Below are positions 9,317 to 17,875 of a stretch of DNA of 64,000 nucleotides, one piece after another. Source of the stretch: Rhodospirillum rubrum ATCC 11170. Its GTDB lineage: Bacteria; Pseudomonadota; Alphaproteobacteria; Rhodospirillales; Rhodospirillaceae. The position numbers and the translations under genes were made by a program. The notes beneath the pieces are model-generated. The model made no database searches and had not been told where the DNA came from. It worked only from the letters and a program-made list of their open reading frames with translations. Each line of letters starts with the position of its first letter. Positions within the stretch are counted from its first letter, which is position 1. The stretch spans positions 1,163,001-1,227,000 of the forward strand of contig NC_007643.1 of assembly GCF_000013085.1 (NCBI RefSeq), written 5' to 3'.

Positions 9317-10843
9317 ATGCAGATAAAGCCGGAAAGGACGCTGCTTTCCGCCGAGGCGACTCTGATCGCTAGCGGTACGATTGGTGTCATCGCCATTCTT
9401 GGTCTTGTTACGGTCCTGCTGGCCAACTTGTGGAAAGACACCACCCGGGATGCCGAACGGTCGGCGTCGAATCTCATTCGGTTGATCGACGCCGATGTCC
9501 GCCGCACCATCGAACTGTATGATCTGGCCTTGAGCGGGATCATCGAAGCGGAAAAATTCAAGACCATCAAAGATCTTTCCCCCGAGGCCCGCCACGCCCT
9601 GATTTTCAGCCGGGTCGTGGCCACCCATTACATGGGGGGGCTGCTGCGCCTGAACGCGGCGGGGGATATCATCGCCGATTCAACCTCGCTTGAGCCGCGC
9701 GTCGGCAATTTCGCCGATCGCGATTATTTCCAACTTCATAAAGCCGATCCCGACCTCGGTCTGCTGATCGGCCGCCCGATCAAAGTCCGCCTGAGCGATC
9801 AGGAATGGCGCATTCCGATTACGCGGCGTGTCTCCACGGCCGATGGACGGTTTGATGGCGTTGTCATGGGGGCGATGCGGGTCAGCTATTTCGACCATCT
9901 GTTTGGTAAGCTCGATATCGGGTCTCAGGGCTCGATCACTTTGCTCAAAAGCGATGGAACGCTTCTGGCGCGGCGGGGTTTGCCGGGCGAGTTGGATATG
10001 GTTGGTCGCAACGGTCTGGATTTTCCCAACTTCCATAGAATCATCAACGGCTACTCGAAAAATTTTTCGGGTTCTTCCGCTTATGACCATATCCGGCGGA
10101 TTTATTCCTTCGCCCATGTCGAAAACCTGCCTTTGATCGTTGTCGTCGCCTTATCGGCAAACGAGGTTTATGGCGGCTGGATCCAGGCCGCCATCGTGGT
10201 CGGCGGCATCACGTTTGTGCTGTGTTTGGGGGTTGGCGCCGTTGTCGTTTTGCTGTTGCGCGAGTTTCGCCAGCGGCGCTTGACCGAGAGCGCCTTGAGC
10301 GAGCTGGCCGTGACCGATGGTTTGACCGGGCTGTGTAACCGCCGTCATCTTGAAGAGGTCTTGCGGGTGGAATGCGCCCGCTCGGCGCGCAACCAGCAGC
10401 CGCTCGCCCTTTTGATGATCGATGTCGATCACTTCAAAGCCTTCAACGATCGCCACGGCCATCGGATCGGCGACGGGGTCTTGGTCGATCTCGCCGTTAT
10501 CATCCGCGCCCTATTGAAGCGCCCCGCCGATGTCGGGGCGCGCTATGGCGGCGAGGAATTCGCCGTGATCTTGCCCGATACCGATCTTGCCGGCGGGCTG
10601 CGGGTCGCCGAGGCGATCCGGGCGCGCATGGCCGGGCGTCCGCCCGTCGGTCAGGATCTTCGCGCCGGCACGGTCAGCATCGGCGTCGTTTCCAGGATTC
10701 TGACGCCGGGGTATGGTGTGGATGACCTTGTCATGGACGCCGACAAGGCGCTTTACGCGGCAAAGGGAGCAGGGCGCAATCGCGTTGTTCCCGCCGCCGA
10801 TGAAGCTGATAGGGAGGACCTGATATCTTTGAGCACTGAGTGA
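9317..10843 (+). CDS. Membrane-bound diguanylate cyclase with periplasmic sensor domain
   Basis: The 508-residue protein has a membrane helix at about residues 17-40, a periplasmic sensor of about 240 residues that resembles a dCache/PAS-like fold (LYDLALSGIIEAEKF and later FADRDYFQLHKADPDLGLLIGRPIK), a second membrane helix at about 285-310, and a C-terminal GGDEF domain. The active-site signature is GGEEF, and the inhibitory I-site RPAD sits exactly five residues before it, so an active, product-inhibited cyclase making c-di-GMP is expected. The start at 9317 is chosen over a GTG at 9287, but the ribosome-binding site is weak. The gene is monocistronic. Confidence 0.88.
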   Translation: MQIKPERTLLSAEATLIASGTIGVIAILGLVTVLLANLWKDTTRDAERSASNLIRLIDADVRRTIELYDLALSGIIEAEKFKTIKDLSPEARHALIFSRVVATHYMGGLLRLNAAGDIIADSTSLEPRVGNFADRDYFQLHKADPDLGLLIGRPIKVRLSDQEWRIPITRRVSTADGRFDGVVMGAMRVSYFDHLFGKLDIGSQGSITLLKSDGTLLARRGLPGELDMVGRNGLDFPNFHRIINGYSKNFSGSSAYDHIRRIYSFAHVENLPLIVVVALSANEVYGGWIQAAIVVGGITFVLCLGVGAVVVLLLREFRQRRLTESALSELAVTDGLTGLCNRRHLEEVLRVECARSARNQQPLALLMIDVDHFKAFNDRHGHRIGDGVLVDLAVIIRALLKRPADVGARYGGEEFAVILPDTDLAGGLRVAEAIRARMAGRPPVGQDLRAGTVSIGVVSRILTPGYGVDDLVMDADKALYAAKGAGRNRVVPAADEADREDLISLSTE

Positions 10844-10889
10844 CCCTTGCCCCTTCCCCGCGCCCGAGCGTGGCCCCCAGGACCCTTTC

Positions 10890-11483
10890 ATGATACCGGC
10901 CCTTCGCAAGATCGTTTTCACCGGCGCGCCCTGCTCGGGCAAGACCGAGATCATCGGCCGCCTAGCCGCCCGCCACGGCGGGCGGGTGGTCGTCGTGCCC
11001 GAAGTCGCTGGGCTGGCCTTCGCCATGAACCTCGCCGATGGCCGGGCGGATGGGCGCAAGATCTTCTTTGAGGCGATCGCCGCCCTGCAGGTCCGTCTGG
11101 AAGAAGTGGCCGAGGCCTGCGCCAACCGGCTTGATCGCCCGGTGATGCTGCTTGATCGTGGCTTCTTCGACGTTGTCGCCTATGCCGAGGCTTACGGCGC
11201 CACCGAGGTCGACGCGCTCGGCGCCCTGGGTCCCGGCGGGGTGGTTCCGCGCTATGATCTGGTCTTCAACCTGGGTACGGCCTTTGGCGTGGTCGACGAG
11301 GCGACGCGGCGGGCCAATAATCGCGGTGAATCGCTTCCCCAGGTTCTGCGGATCGCCGAGGCCTTGGGGAGCGTGTGGCGCCGGGACCATCGGGTGATCG
11401 ATGTGGCGATGGCGCCCGCCGGAATCGAGGACAAGGCGCGTCTCGTCGAGCGTCTGTTGGCGGAAGCCGATGTTTTAACGTAA
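10890..11483 (+). CDS. P-loop NTPase of the AAA_28 type
   Basis: The 197-residue protein starts with a P-loop, KIVFTGAPCSGKTEII, followed by VVVVPEVAGLAF, which matches the second strand of AAA_28-type ATPase/kinase-like proteins. LLDRGFFDVVAYAEAYG forms a Walker B-like strand ending in Asp-Arg. The C-terminal part contains RIAEALGSVWRRDHRVIDV. Family members are small ATPases or kinases of mostly unknown substrate. It lies 46 bp after the diguanylate cyclase and 29 bp before the glutathione transferase, on the same strand. No specific role can be assigned. Confidence 0.7.
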   Translation: MIPALRKIVFTGAPCSGKTEIIGRLAARHGGRVVVVPEVAGLAFAMNLADGRADGRKIFFEAIAALQVRLEEVAEACANRLDRPVMLLDRGFFDVVAYAEAYGATEVDALGALGPGGVVPRYDLVFNLGTAFGVVDEATRRANNRGESLPQVLRIAEALGSVWRRDHRVIDVAMAPAGIEDKARLVERLLAEADVLT

Positions 11484-11512
11484 CGGGTCGGCGAAAAAAC
11501 AAGGGGATTTAC

Positions 11513-12127
11513 ATGCGCTTGATCGGAATGATGGATTCGCCTTATGTCCGGCGGCTCGCGGTGTCGCTCAGGCTTCTTGATCTGCCCTTCACCCATGAGC
11601 CTTTGTCGGTCTTTCGCGATTTCGAGGCCTTCGCCCGCGTCAACCCGGTGGTCAAGGCGCCAACCCTGGTGACCGACGAGGGGGTGGTGCTGATGGACTC
11701 CACGCTGATCCTTGAGTATGTCGAGCGTCTGGTCGCTCCGGGTCTGCGGTTGGCGCCCGAGGATCTGGGCGCCTATGCCCAGGCCCAGAAGGTGATCGGT
11801 CTGGCCCTGGCGGCGGCCGAGAAGGCGGTTCAGATCGTTTACGAGCGCATGCTGCGCCCCGAAGCGATCCGCCATCAACCGTGGATTGACCGAGTTCAGG
11901 GGCAGATGGCCCAGGCACTCGCCCTGCTCGAAGCCGAGATCGGCCCCCAGGGCGCTTGGCTGTTTGGCGAGCGGCCGCTGCAGGCCGATATCACCACCGC
12001 CGTGGTCTGGCGGTTCGTTCGCGAAATGCTGCCCGAAGCGCCGCCGGAAGCCGACACCCCGAAGCTGACGGCGCTTTCCGCCCGGGCCGAGGCCCTGCCG
12101 GCCTTCCGCGCCTGTCCCTTCAGCTAA
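11513..12127 (+). CDS. Glutathione S-transferase family protein
   Basis: The 204-residue protein has an N-terminal thioredoxin-like domain (MRLIGMMDSPYVRRLAVSLRLL) with the catalytic-position Ser in SPYVRR. The cis-Pro strand is in the AFARVNPVVKAPTLVTDEG region, and VLMDSTLILEYVE is the glutathione gamma-Glu binding segment. The C-terminal all-helical domain ends at LPAFRACPFS. The family conjugates or reduces with glutathione in the cytoplasm. The start is an ATG at 11513 preceded by an AAGGGG ribosome-binding site. It may be co-transcribed with the upstream NTPase gene. Confidence 0.88.
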   Translation: MRLIGMMDSPYVRRLAVSLRLLDLPFTHEPLSVFRDFEAFARVNPVVKAPTLVTDEGVVLMDSTLILEYVERLVAPGLRLAPEDLGAYAQAQKVIGLALAAAEKAVQIVYERMLRPEAIRHQPWIDRVQGQMAQALALLEAEIGPQGAWLFGERPLQADITTAVVWRFVREMLPEAPPEADTPKLTALSARAEALPAFRACPFS

Positions 12128-12150
12128 CGGCAAAAAGTGGCCTTGCCGCC

Positions 12151-12369
12151 TTACATCTTGTCGACCACATAGCCGGCGCCGACGCCAACGGCGCCGCCGA
12201 TGGCCGCGCCACAGGCCACGCAGCCGCCGGTCAGCGCCGTGCCGACGGCGCCCACCCCGGTGCCGATCGCCCCACCCGTCAACATCCGTTGCTGGGTGGG
12301 CGACAGGTTCGAGCATCCGCCGACGAAAAGCGCGCCGGTTAGGGTAAGAAGGGCAAGAACGCGGGGCAT
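12151..12369 (-). CDS. Small glycine-zipper outer-membrane-type lipoprotein
   Basis: The 72-residue protein begins with a lipoprotein signal peptide (MPRVLALLTLTGALFVGGC) with Cys at residue 19. It is followed by a Gly/Ala-rich region (GGAIGTGVGAVGTALTGG and GGAVGVGAGYVVDKM) with the GxxxG spacing of glycine-zipper membrane proteins. A strong AGGAGA ribosome-binding site precedes the ATG at 12367-12369. Such proteins sit at the outer membrane and are often stress-induced, but the specific function is unknown. It is convergent with the glutathione transferase gene. Confidence 0.75.
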   Translation of the reverse strand: MPRVLALLTLTGALFVGGCSNLSPTQQRMLTGGAIGTGVGAVGTALTGGCVACGAAIGGAVGVGAGYVVDKM

Positions 12370-12482
12370 GGAATGTCTCCTGGTCTGCGACGCCGGGGAT
12401 CTATCGCTATCCGCCGTGAGGGCGGACGGCGAAAGAACGCGCGATCGGGAAAAGGGTTGCGGTATTGGAAGGTGCCTTACCG

Positions 12483-13532
12483 TCAGGTTTCCACCACCAG
12501 CCGGCCGGTGACGATGGCCTCGCGCGCCGCATCGACCCGTTGCCAGAGGTCGGTGGGGATCAGCGGGCGATTGTGATGGTCCAGGGCCAATCCCATGCCC
12601 TCCTCGCGCAGGCCGAGCGAGAGCGGACCGGGCAGCCATTGCCCCGAGGCGAAGGAGGCGGCGGCCTGAAGCACCGCGGTGTCGACCCGCTTGATGACGC
12701 TGGTCAACATCGTGCCGGGGAACAGGTAATTCTGATTGCTGTCGACGCCGATGGCCAGAACGCCGCTGTCACAGGCCGCCTGATAGGCCCCCAGGCCCGA
12801 GCGTCCGGCGGCGGCGAAGATCACATCGGCCCCCGCCGCGATCAGCGCTTCGGCTTCGAGCATGCCGGCGAAGGGGTTTTGGAAGCCGGCCTGGGTGGTC
12901 CCGATCATCTTTTCCAAAACGATCGTGCCGCCGGCGCCGCCATGGCGCGCGCCGGCGGTGTATCCTTTGCGGAAGCGCTCGATCCCCGGCGTCGGCATGC
13001 CGCCCAAGAACCCCAGCCGTCCGGTGCGGCTGACCCCGGCGGCCAGGAGTCCGGCCAGAAACGCCCCCTCTTGTTCGCGAAAGGTGACCGACTGGAAGGC
13101 CGGGCGGTCGACCTCGGCATCGATCACGGTGAAGCGCGCCGCCGGGTGGCGCGGCGCGCTGGCGAGGGCGAAGCCGTGCAGGCCATAGCCGATGGTGATG
13201 ACCAGATCGGCTTCGCCGGCGGCGCGCTCGATCATCTCGGGTTCTTCCTGGGGCTCCGTCGGCAGGTACTCGCGGATGGTCGCCTCGAGAACCCCACGCG
13301 CCGCCTCGACGCCCTCGGAAGCGGATTGGTTGAAGCTTTTGTCAAGCTTGCCGGCCACCGAAGAGGAATAGACCACGGCGATACGGGGAGGGCCGGCCTT
13401 GTGTGCGCCGCCTTCGGCCGAGGCGGGCGCCGCTTCCTCGTCGCCCGCTTGCGCCCGGCCTCCGAGCGCGGCCAAGGCGGCGACAAGCGGCAGGCCGGCA
13501 AGGCCGGTCATCAAGCGACGGCGGTCGATCAT
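12483..13532 (-). CDS. BMP-family periplasmic binding protein
   Basis: The 349-residue protein begins MIDRRRLMTGLAGLPLVAALAAL, a signal peptide with an RRR n-region that might be Tat-dependent. PRIAVVYSSSVAGKLDKSFNQSASEGVE is the BMP/PnrA motif (the D-K-SFN-Q stretch). GYGLHGFALASAPRHPAARFTVIDA and FREQEGAFLAGLLAA are also typical. Classical members bind nucleosides for ABC import, but no BMP-type permease or ATPase genes are adjacent. Instead its ATG overlaps the stop of the upstream GGDEF/EAL sensor gene (ATGA, 13529-13532), suggesting that it supplies ligand information to that sensor. Confidence 0.85.
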   Translation of the reverse strand: MIDRRRLMTGLAGLPLVAALAALGGRAQAGDEEAAPASAEGGAHKAGPPRIAVVYSSSVAGKLDKSFNQSASEGVEAARGVLEATIREYLPTEPQEEPEMIERAAGEADLVITIGYGLHGFALASAPRHPAARFTVIDAEVDRPAFQSVTFREQEGAFLAGLLAAGVSRTGRLGFLGGMPTPGIERFRKGYTAGARHGGAGGTIVLEKMIGTTQAGFQNPFAGMLEAEALIAAGADVIFAAAGRSGLGAYQAACDSGVLAIGVDSNQNYLFPGTMLTSVIKRVDTAVLQAAASFASGQWLPGPLSLGLREEGMGLALDHHNRPLIPTDLWQRVDAAREAIVTGRLVVET

Positions 13533-16009
13533 TGGGCGGCATCCCCGGTCAGCCAGGGCTGGTCACGCAGCACCTTGGCGAAATCTTGGGCCTCGAGCGG
13601 CTTGGCGAAATAGTAACCCTGGCCGAAATCACAGCCTTCGGCGCGCAAAAAGGCCAAATGCTCGGCGGTCTCGATGCCCTCGGCCACCACCGTCAGCCCG
13701 AAATCATGGCCGACGCCGATGATCGCCCGACACAGCCGGGCCTGTTCGGGTTGGTCGGTCACTTCGCGGATGAAGCTTTGGTCGATCTTCAGCGAGGTGG
13801 CGGGCAGGCGTTTGAGATAGGCGAGCGCCGAGTAGCCGGTGCCGAAATCATCGATGGCCAGTCCGACGCCCAGGGCGCGCAAGCCTTCCAGCCGCCGGCG
13901 GGCGCGCTGCTCGTCATGGACGAAGACGCCTTCGGTGATCTCGATTTCCAAGGCCTCGGCCGGCAGGCCGGTGGTGTGCAGGGCCTCGGCGACCAGGGCG
14001 GCCACATCCTGGCTGAAGACCTGGACCGGCGACATGTTGACCGACCCCTTCAGATCGCTCATGCCGTCATCGCGCCAGAGGCGCAATTGCCGGCAGCATT
14101 CCTCCAGGACCCATTCGCCAAGGGGGATGATGAGGCCCGAGGTTTCGGCCACCGGGATGAAGCGGGCCGGGGGGATGAGGCCGTGCCGGGGATGGTTCCA
14201 ACGGACCAGAGCCTCCATGCCCACCACCCGGCCGCTGCGCAGATCGACCTTGGGCTGGTAGAGCAGGCGCAACTCTCCGGCGATGATGCCCGCGCGCAGA
14301 TCCTTGCGAACCTGCGAGCGGACCTCGAGATCCTCGCTCAACGCCGAGCGATAGCGGCAGATCGGGTCGCCGGGATCGTTCTTGGCCTGTTGCATCGCCA
14401 GTTCGGCGCGGCGCAGCAGGCTTCCCTGATCCTCGGCGTCCTCGGGCCAACCGGCAAAGCCGATGCAGGCTTCGATATCGAGCGAGGCGTGACCGATGAC
14501 GATCGCCGGCCGCAAGGCGGCGAGAATGTTTCGGCATAACGCCAGGGCCCGGCCTTCGTCATCGGGGTCGAGGGCGAGCAGGGCGAAATCATCGCCGCCG
14601 AGCCGGGCCACCAGATCCTCGGGCCCGGCGAGTCGGCGCAGGCGATCGGCGACCTCGCCCAGGATGGTGTCGCCGGTCTGATGCCCGAACATCTGATTGA
14701 CGTCCTTGAAGCGCCGCAGGTTGATGCTGATCAGCCAACCCCGACGCTGCCCGCGCGCCAGCAGGCGTTCCCCCCCGGCGAGAAAGCCGTGGCGGTTGAG
14801 CAGGCCGGTCAGGCTGTCGTTGCTGGCCAGATAATCAATGCGCTCCATGGCGTCGCGAAAGACCGATACGGCGCGGGCCATCTCGCCGATTTCGTCTTTC
14901 CCGCCGATGGGGAGCGATCCCTTGAGGTGACCATCGGCGATTTCCCGCATGCCATAGGAAAGCCGGTCGAGGCGGGCGACGATCGCCCGCCCGACGTAGA
15001 GCCAGGCGATGAGGATGGCGCCAAGAAGCCCCGTGGCGCTTGTCGCCGCCAGCAGGATCTTCGACAGGTGAAGCTGTTTCTCCGTCGCCTGTCGATCGGC
15101 GTCGACGGCGATCATGGTGTCGCCCAACATGCCCTGAACCCGCTCGCCGATCTGGCGCGACAGGGCCCGCACGTCGCGCAGGCGGTCCTTGGCGACGGCG
15201 CCGGCGCGCAGGGCGAGACGCTTGCGCGCGACCAGTCCATTCGGGCCGGAGCCGATGGCGATCAGGGTATTGTTCATCTCGGCGATGGCGTCGTTGGGCT
15301 TGGCCGAGATGCTGGCTTGCAGGCGCTGGAGCGATTGATCGATCCGACCGGCATTGACGGCGATATCGTTGGCGTCGTCGCTGGCCAGAACCTCGCCCAG
15401 CAAGGACAAAAGGCGCGTGGCCAGATACAGCGAGTCCGGGGGGATGCGGCCCTGGGTTCCGGCATCGGCCATCAGCAGGCGAACCTTCTGATGGAGGAGA
15501 TCCATCTGGGTCGCCAGATCAAGGATGTCGCGCTGGGCGCCGCGGGCTTCCTGAAGGGCGGACAGCAGGATTTGCAGCTGCGCCGAAATGCGCCCCGACA
15601 AATCGCTGAAATCCGTAAGGCGGGTGTTGGGGGCGGGCAGGGCCTCGACGGCGGCGATCGAACGGTTCAGGCGCTCTTCGGCCTCGGCCACATCGCGCCA
15701 ATGCTCGCTTAAGGTGCCGGCGCTGTCGACGAGAACGACATGGGGCAAGGTGGTCAGCAGGGCGTTGCTGTCGTCGGCGAGCTTCGCCACCGCCACGATC
15801 GCCGGCAGACGGTCATGGGTGATCGCTTTGAAGGTGGCGGTCGCCTGATTATAGGAATTAAAGGCGATCAGCGTCACCACGGTGGACAGCGCGCCGATGG
15901 AGAGAAAGGCGATCCAGAGATGGGTGCCAATGCCCAGGCGCAGGCGTCGGGGGCGTTTGGGATCGGTCGCGCTGGCGGAGGACCGCAGGTCTTGGATGGA
16001 TGGCTCCAT
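13529..16009 (-). CDS. Membrane sensor with HAMP, GGDEF and EAL domains
   Basis: The 826-residue protein has a membrane helix near residues 28-50, a long helical periplasmic region to about residue 310, a second membrane helix (ILLAATSATGLLGAILIAWLYV), a HAMP linker, a GGDEF domain from about residue 395 and an EAL domain from about 570. The cyclase signature is GGDDF near residue 473 with no RxxD I-site before it. The EAL half keeps EALVRWNHP, the metal/catalytic segment DDFGTGYSAL and KIDQSF, so net phosphodiesterase activity on c-di-GMP is likely. The helical periplasmic domain is reminiscent of TorS-like sensors that read a periplasmic binding protein. It is translationally coupled to the BMP gene. 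Confidence 0.88.
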   Translation of the reverse strand: MEPSIQDLRSSASATDPKRPRRLRLGIGTHLWIAFLSIGALSTVVTLIAFNSYNQATATFKAITHDRLPAIVAVAKLADDSNALLTTLPHVVLVDSAGTLSEHWRDVAEAEERLNRSIAAVEALPAPNTRLTDFSDLSGRISAQLQILLSALQEARGAQRDILDLATQMDLLHQKVRLLMADAGTQGRIPPDSLYLATRLLSLLGEVLASDDANDIAVNAGRIDQSLQRLQASISAKPNDAIAEMNNTLIAIGSGPNGLVARKRLALRAGAVAKDRLRDVRALSRQIGERVQGMLGDTMIAVDADRQATEKQLHLSKILLAATSATGLLGAILIAWLYVGRAIVARLDRLSYGMREIADGHLKGSLPIGGKDEIGEMARAVSVFRDAMERIDYLASNDSLTGLLNRHGFLAGGERLLARGQRRGWLISINLRRFKDVNQMFGHQTGDTILGEVADRLRRLAGPEDLVARLGGDDFALLALDPDDEGRALALCRNILAALRPAIVIGHASLDIEACIGFAGWPEDAEDQGSLLRRAELAMQQAKNDPGDPICRYRSALSEDLEVRSQVRKDLRAGIIAGELRLLYQPKVDLRSGRVVGMEALVRWNHPRHGLIPPARFIPVAETSGLIIPLGEWVLEECCRQLRLWRDDGMSDLKGSVNMSPVQVFSQDVAALVAEALHTTGLPAEALEIEITEGVFVHDEQRARRRLEGLRALGVGLAIDDFGTGYSALAYLKRLPATSLKIDQSFIREVTDQPEQARLCRAIIGVGHDFGLTVVAEGIETAEHLAFLRAEGCDFGQGYYFAKPLEAQDFAKVLRDQPWLTGDAAQ

Positions 16010-16360
16010 GACGTCTCCGAAAAGCCGTCTCCACGAACGGCGTAAGCGCCTTAGGCTTATTTTTCACAAGACCGGCAAGGCAAGGGGGGGCTCATGAAAA
16101 AATGAATCCTGTCCGAAGGACTGTACGAATGCAAGGTCCACCCCCAGCTAACCCCATAAAAAGCAAGATCTTTCAACTATAGTCGTTAGTGTTTTGAAAC
16201 TTTTATTCCCCCTTTGATGGTGCCGATGCCCGACCGCGCCCGACCTGCGGTTCAAGGGCTCTCGCGGTCTTGACGCCCGTCGGCGAACATGGCCTTGTCG
16301 CCGACTCCGACGGTTTTCCCCTTTGTTTCCCGCGGTGAGCGGGGTTTTCTGGAGCGCGGC
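16010..16360. other. Divergent intergenic region, no gene seen
   Basis: The 351 bp separate the minus-strand GGDEF/EAL gene from the plus-strand TRIC-like gene. A less GC-rich segment at about 16150-16215 probably holds promoters. I could not define -35/-10 hexamers with confidence, and I see no repeat, RNA or small ORF. Confidence 0.4.
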
Positions 16361-17005
16361 ATGGATCCGGTTCTGACCTGGCTTGACACCTTCGGCCTGA
16401 TCGTTTTCGCCGTGTCCGGGGGGCTGGTGGCGGCGCGCAAGGGCATGGATATCGTTGGCTTCGCCCTGATGGCGACGGTCACCGGCATCGGCGGCGGCAC
16501 CTTCCGCGACATGGTGTTGGGGATGACGCCGGTCTTCTGGGTGCGCGAGCCCCATTATCTGGTGGTCTGTCTGGCTGTCGGTATCCTGACGTGGTTCGTC
16601 GCCCATCGCCTGGATTCGCGCCAAAGGGCGCTGTTGTGGGCCGACGCCATCGGCATCGCCTTTTTTACGGTGGTCGGTACCCAGGTCGGTCTGCGCGCCG
16701 AGGCCGGCATTTCCGTGGCCCTGCTGATGGGGGTGATGACCGCCTGCTTCGGTGGCATCGTCCGCGACCTTCTGGCCGGCGAGCCGAGCCTGATCCTTCA
16801 GCGCGAGATCTACATCACCGCCTGCGTCGCCGGCGCCTGCGCCTATCTGCTGTTTGACGCCATGGGAGCGGGCGAGGGCGTTTCGGGGGTGGTGTCCTTC
16901 TGCGTGACCTTCCTGGTGCGCGGCGCGGCCCTGGCCTTCGGTCTCAGCCTGCCGGGCTATCGCGACAAAATCGATCGCAGCCAGGGTGGAACGGGCAAGG
17001 GATGA
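16361..17005 (+). CDS. TRIC-type (UPF0126) cation channel, YadS-like
   Basis: The 214-residue integral membrane protein contains two copies of the glycine-rich half of the prokaryotic TRIC/UPF0126 fold. The first is FAVSGGLVAARKGMDIVGF with GIGGGTFRDMVLG; the second is FFTVVGTQVGL with ACFGGIVRDLLAGEPSLIL. The GGGxxRDxL signature occurs in both halves. Seven hydrophobic segments fit the family, whose archaeal and bacterial members form trimeric potassium channels. The start at 16361 is preferred because GGAG lies about 7 bp upstream; an in-frame start at 16289 lacks support. Confidence 0.85.
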   Translation: MDPVLTWLDTFGLIVFAVSGGLVAARKGMDIVGFALMATVTGIGGGTFRDMVLGMTPVFWVREPHYLVVCLAVGILTWFVAHRLDSRQRALLWADAIGIAFFTVVGTQVGLRAEAGISVALLMGVMTACFGGIVRDLLAGEPSLILQREIYITACVAGACAYLLFDAMGAGEGVSGVVSFCVTFLVRGAALAFGLSLPGYRDKIDRSQGGTGKG

Positions 17006-17229
17006 GCCAAAGGCGGCTGGTTCTTGACCGCGGTCTTCGCGCTGCGTAGCATGGCATCCATGAACAGCGTCTTTCCGATCACCCTGCGGCGAATTACTAA
17101 CCCGGTCCTCTGAGGAGGGTCGGGCTTGTGCCGTTCCGGCGTCCCCTTGCGGGGACCGGGTCTCATCGGAAGGCCGGCGAAAGGCGCGCGACGCCCGCTT
17201 CGCCGGTCCAGAGGCAAAGGGTGCCGTTC

Positions 17230-17565
17230 ATGGTTTTCCAGTCTTCTTCGTTGTCGTCGTCTTCGCCGTCGTCCGACACTTTTTCCGCGGCCGACGCCGC
17301 CGGTGTCGATCATCGTGTTCATTGCCTGTCGATCCTGGCCGATCCCCAGCCCGGGCTGATCGAGCGGGTGGTCGGCACCCTCTCCAAGCGCGGGCTGTTG
17401 CCCGAACGTCTGGTGGTCGCCGTCGATGGCGACCGCGTGGCCCTTGATCTTCAGGCAAGCGGGCTTGAAGATAAGGTGGCTAGCCATCTGGCGGCGCGGT
17501 TGCGGGCGATGCCCGGGGTCGTTTCGGTGCTGCTGTGCCTGAAGAACGGCTGTCCGGCCGAGTAG
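17230..17565 (+). CDS. Small ACT-like domain protein upstream of nifA
   Basis: The 111-residue protein has a Ser-rich N-terminus (SSSLSSSSPSSD) and then one ACT-like unit: HRVHCLSILADPQPGLIERVVGTL, KRGLLPERLVVAVDGDRVAL, ending AMPGVVSVLLCLKNGC. This is the beta-alpha-beta layout seen in acetolactate synthase small subunits and other amino-acid-sensing regulators, but no catalytic domain is attached. The start at 17230 follows an AAAGG ribosome-binding site; earlier in-frame starts at 17128 and a GTG at 17221 are possible. The position 310 bp upstream of nifA on the same strand suggests a nitrogen- or amino-acid-linked role, which is inference. Confidence 0.6.
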   Translation: MVFQSSSLSSSSPSSDTFSAADAAGVDHRVHCLSILADPQPGLIERVVGTLSKRGLLPERLVVAVDGDRVALDLQASGLEDKVASHLAARLRAMPGVVSVLLCLKNGCPAE

Positions 17566-17875
17566 GGACGGGGGCGGGGGCCGCCCGGGCTTGGGGCGGC
17601 TTCTCTTGACTTCGGGCTTTGGCGTTTAAAGTGTCTGTTGCATGACATTGAAAACGCGCTACTCTTACAGGAACGGACCGGTCAATGCGTCCGTACAAGG
17701 GAAACTTCCAGAAGCGTGGCGTGCCGCCCAGGGTGACGGCATCTGGCAAGACGGGCTCTTCGACCGGATGGGTTGCGGTGGGGTTTGGTTCGCCCGCAAG
17801 GGACGTGAAGGTCCGCCACCGCATTGTCGGGACTCTCTTGCCCGGAGTCCCCGGGTCCTTGAAGGACGTCGTGCC
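17566..17875. other. nifA upstream region
   Basis: This 310-bp stretch precedes nifA. TTGACT at 17606-17611 followed by AAAGTG at 17628-17633 (16-bp spacer) is a weak sigma-70 candidate. A TGT-N10-ACA sequence occurs at 17632-17647, but no sigma-54 promoter element follows it, so NifA autoregulation is not supported. The reading frame of nifA extends open up to 17642 but is not thought to be translated there. Confidence 0.4.

Noticed and set aside
17095-17125. Small GC hairpin before the ACT-domain gene
   Set aside because: The stem TCCTC/GAGGA is short with an imperfect outer arm and no T-run; not enough to call a terminator or riboswitch.
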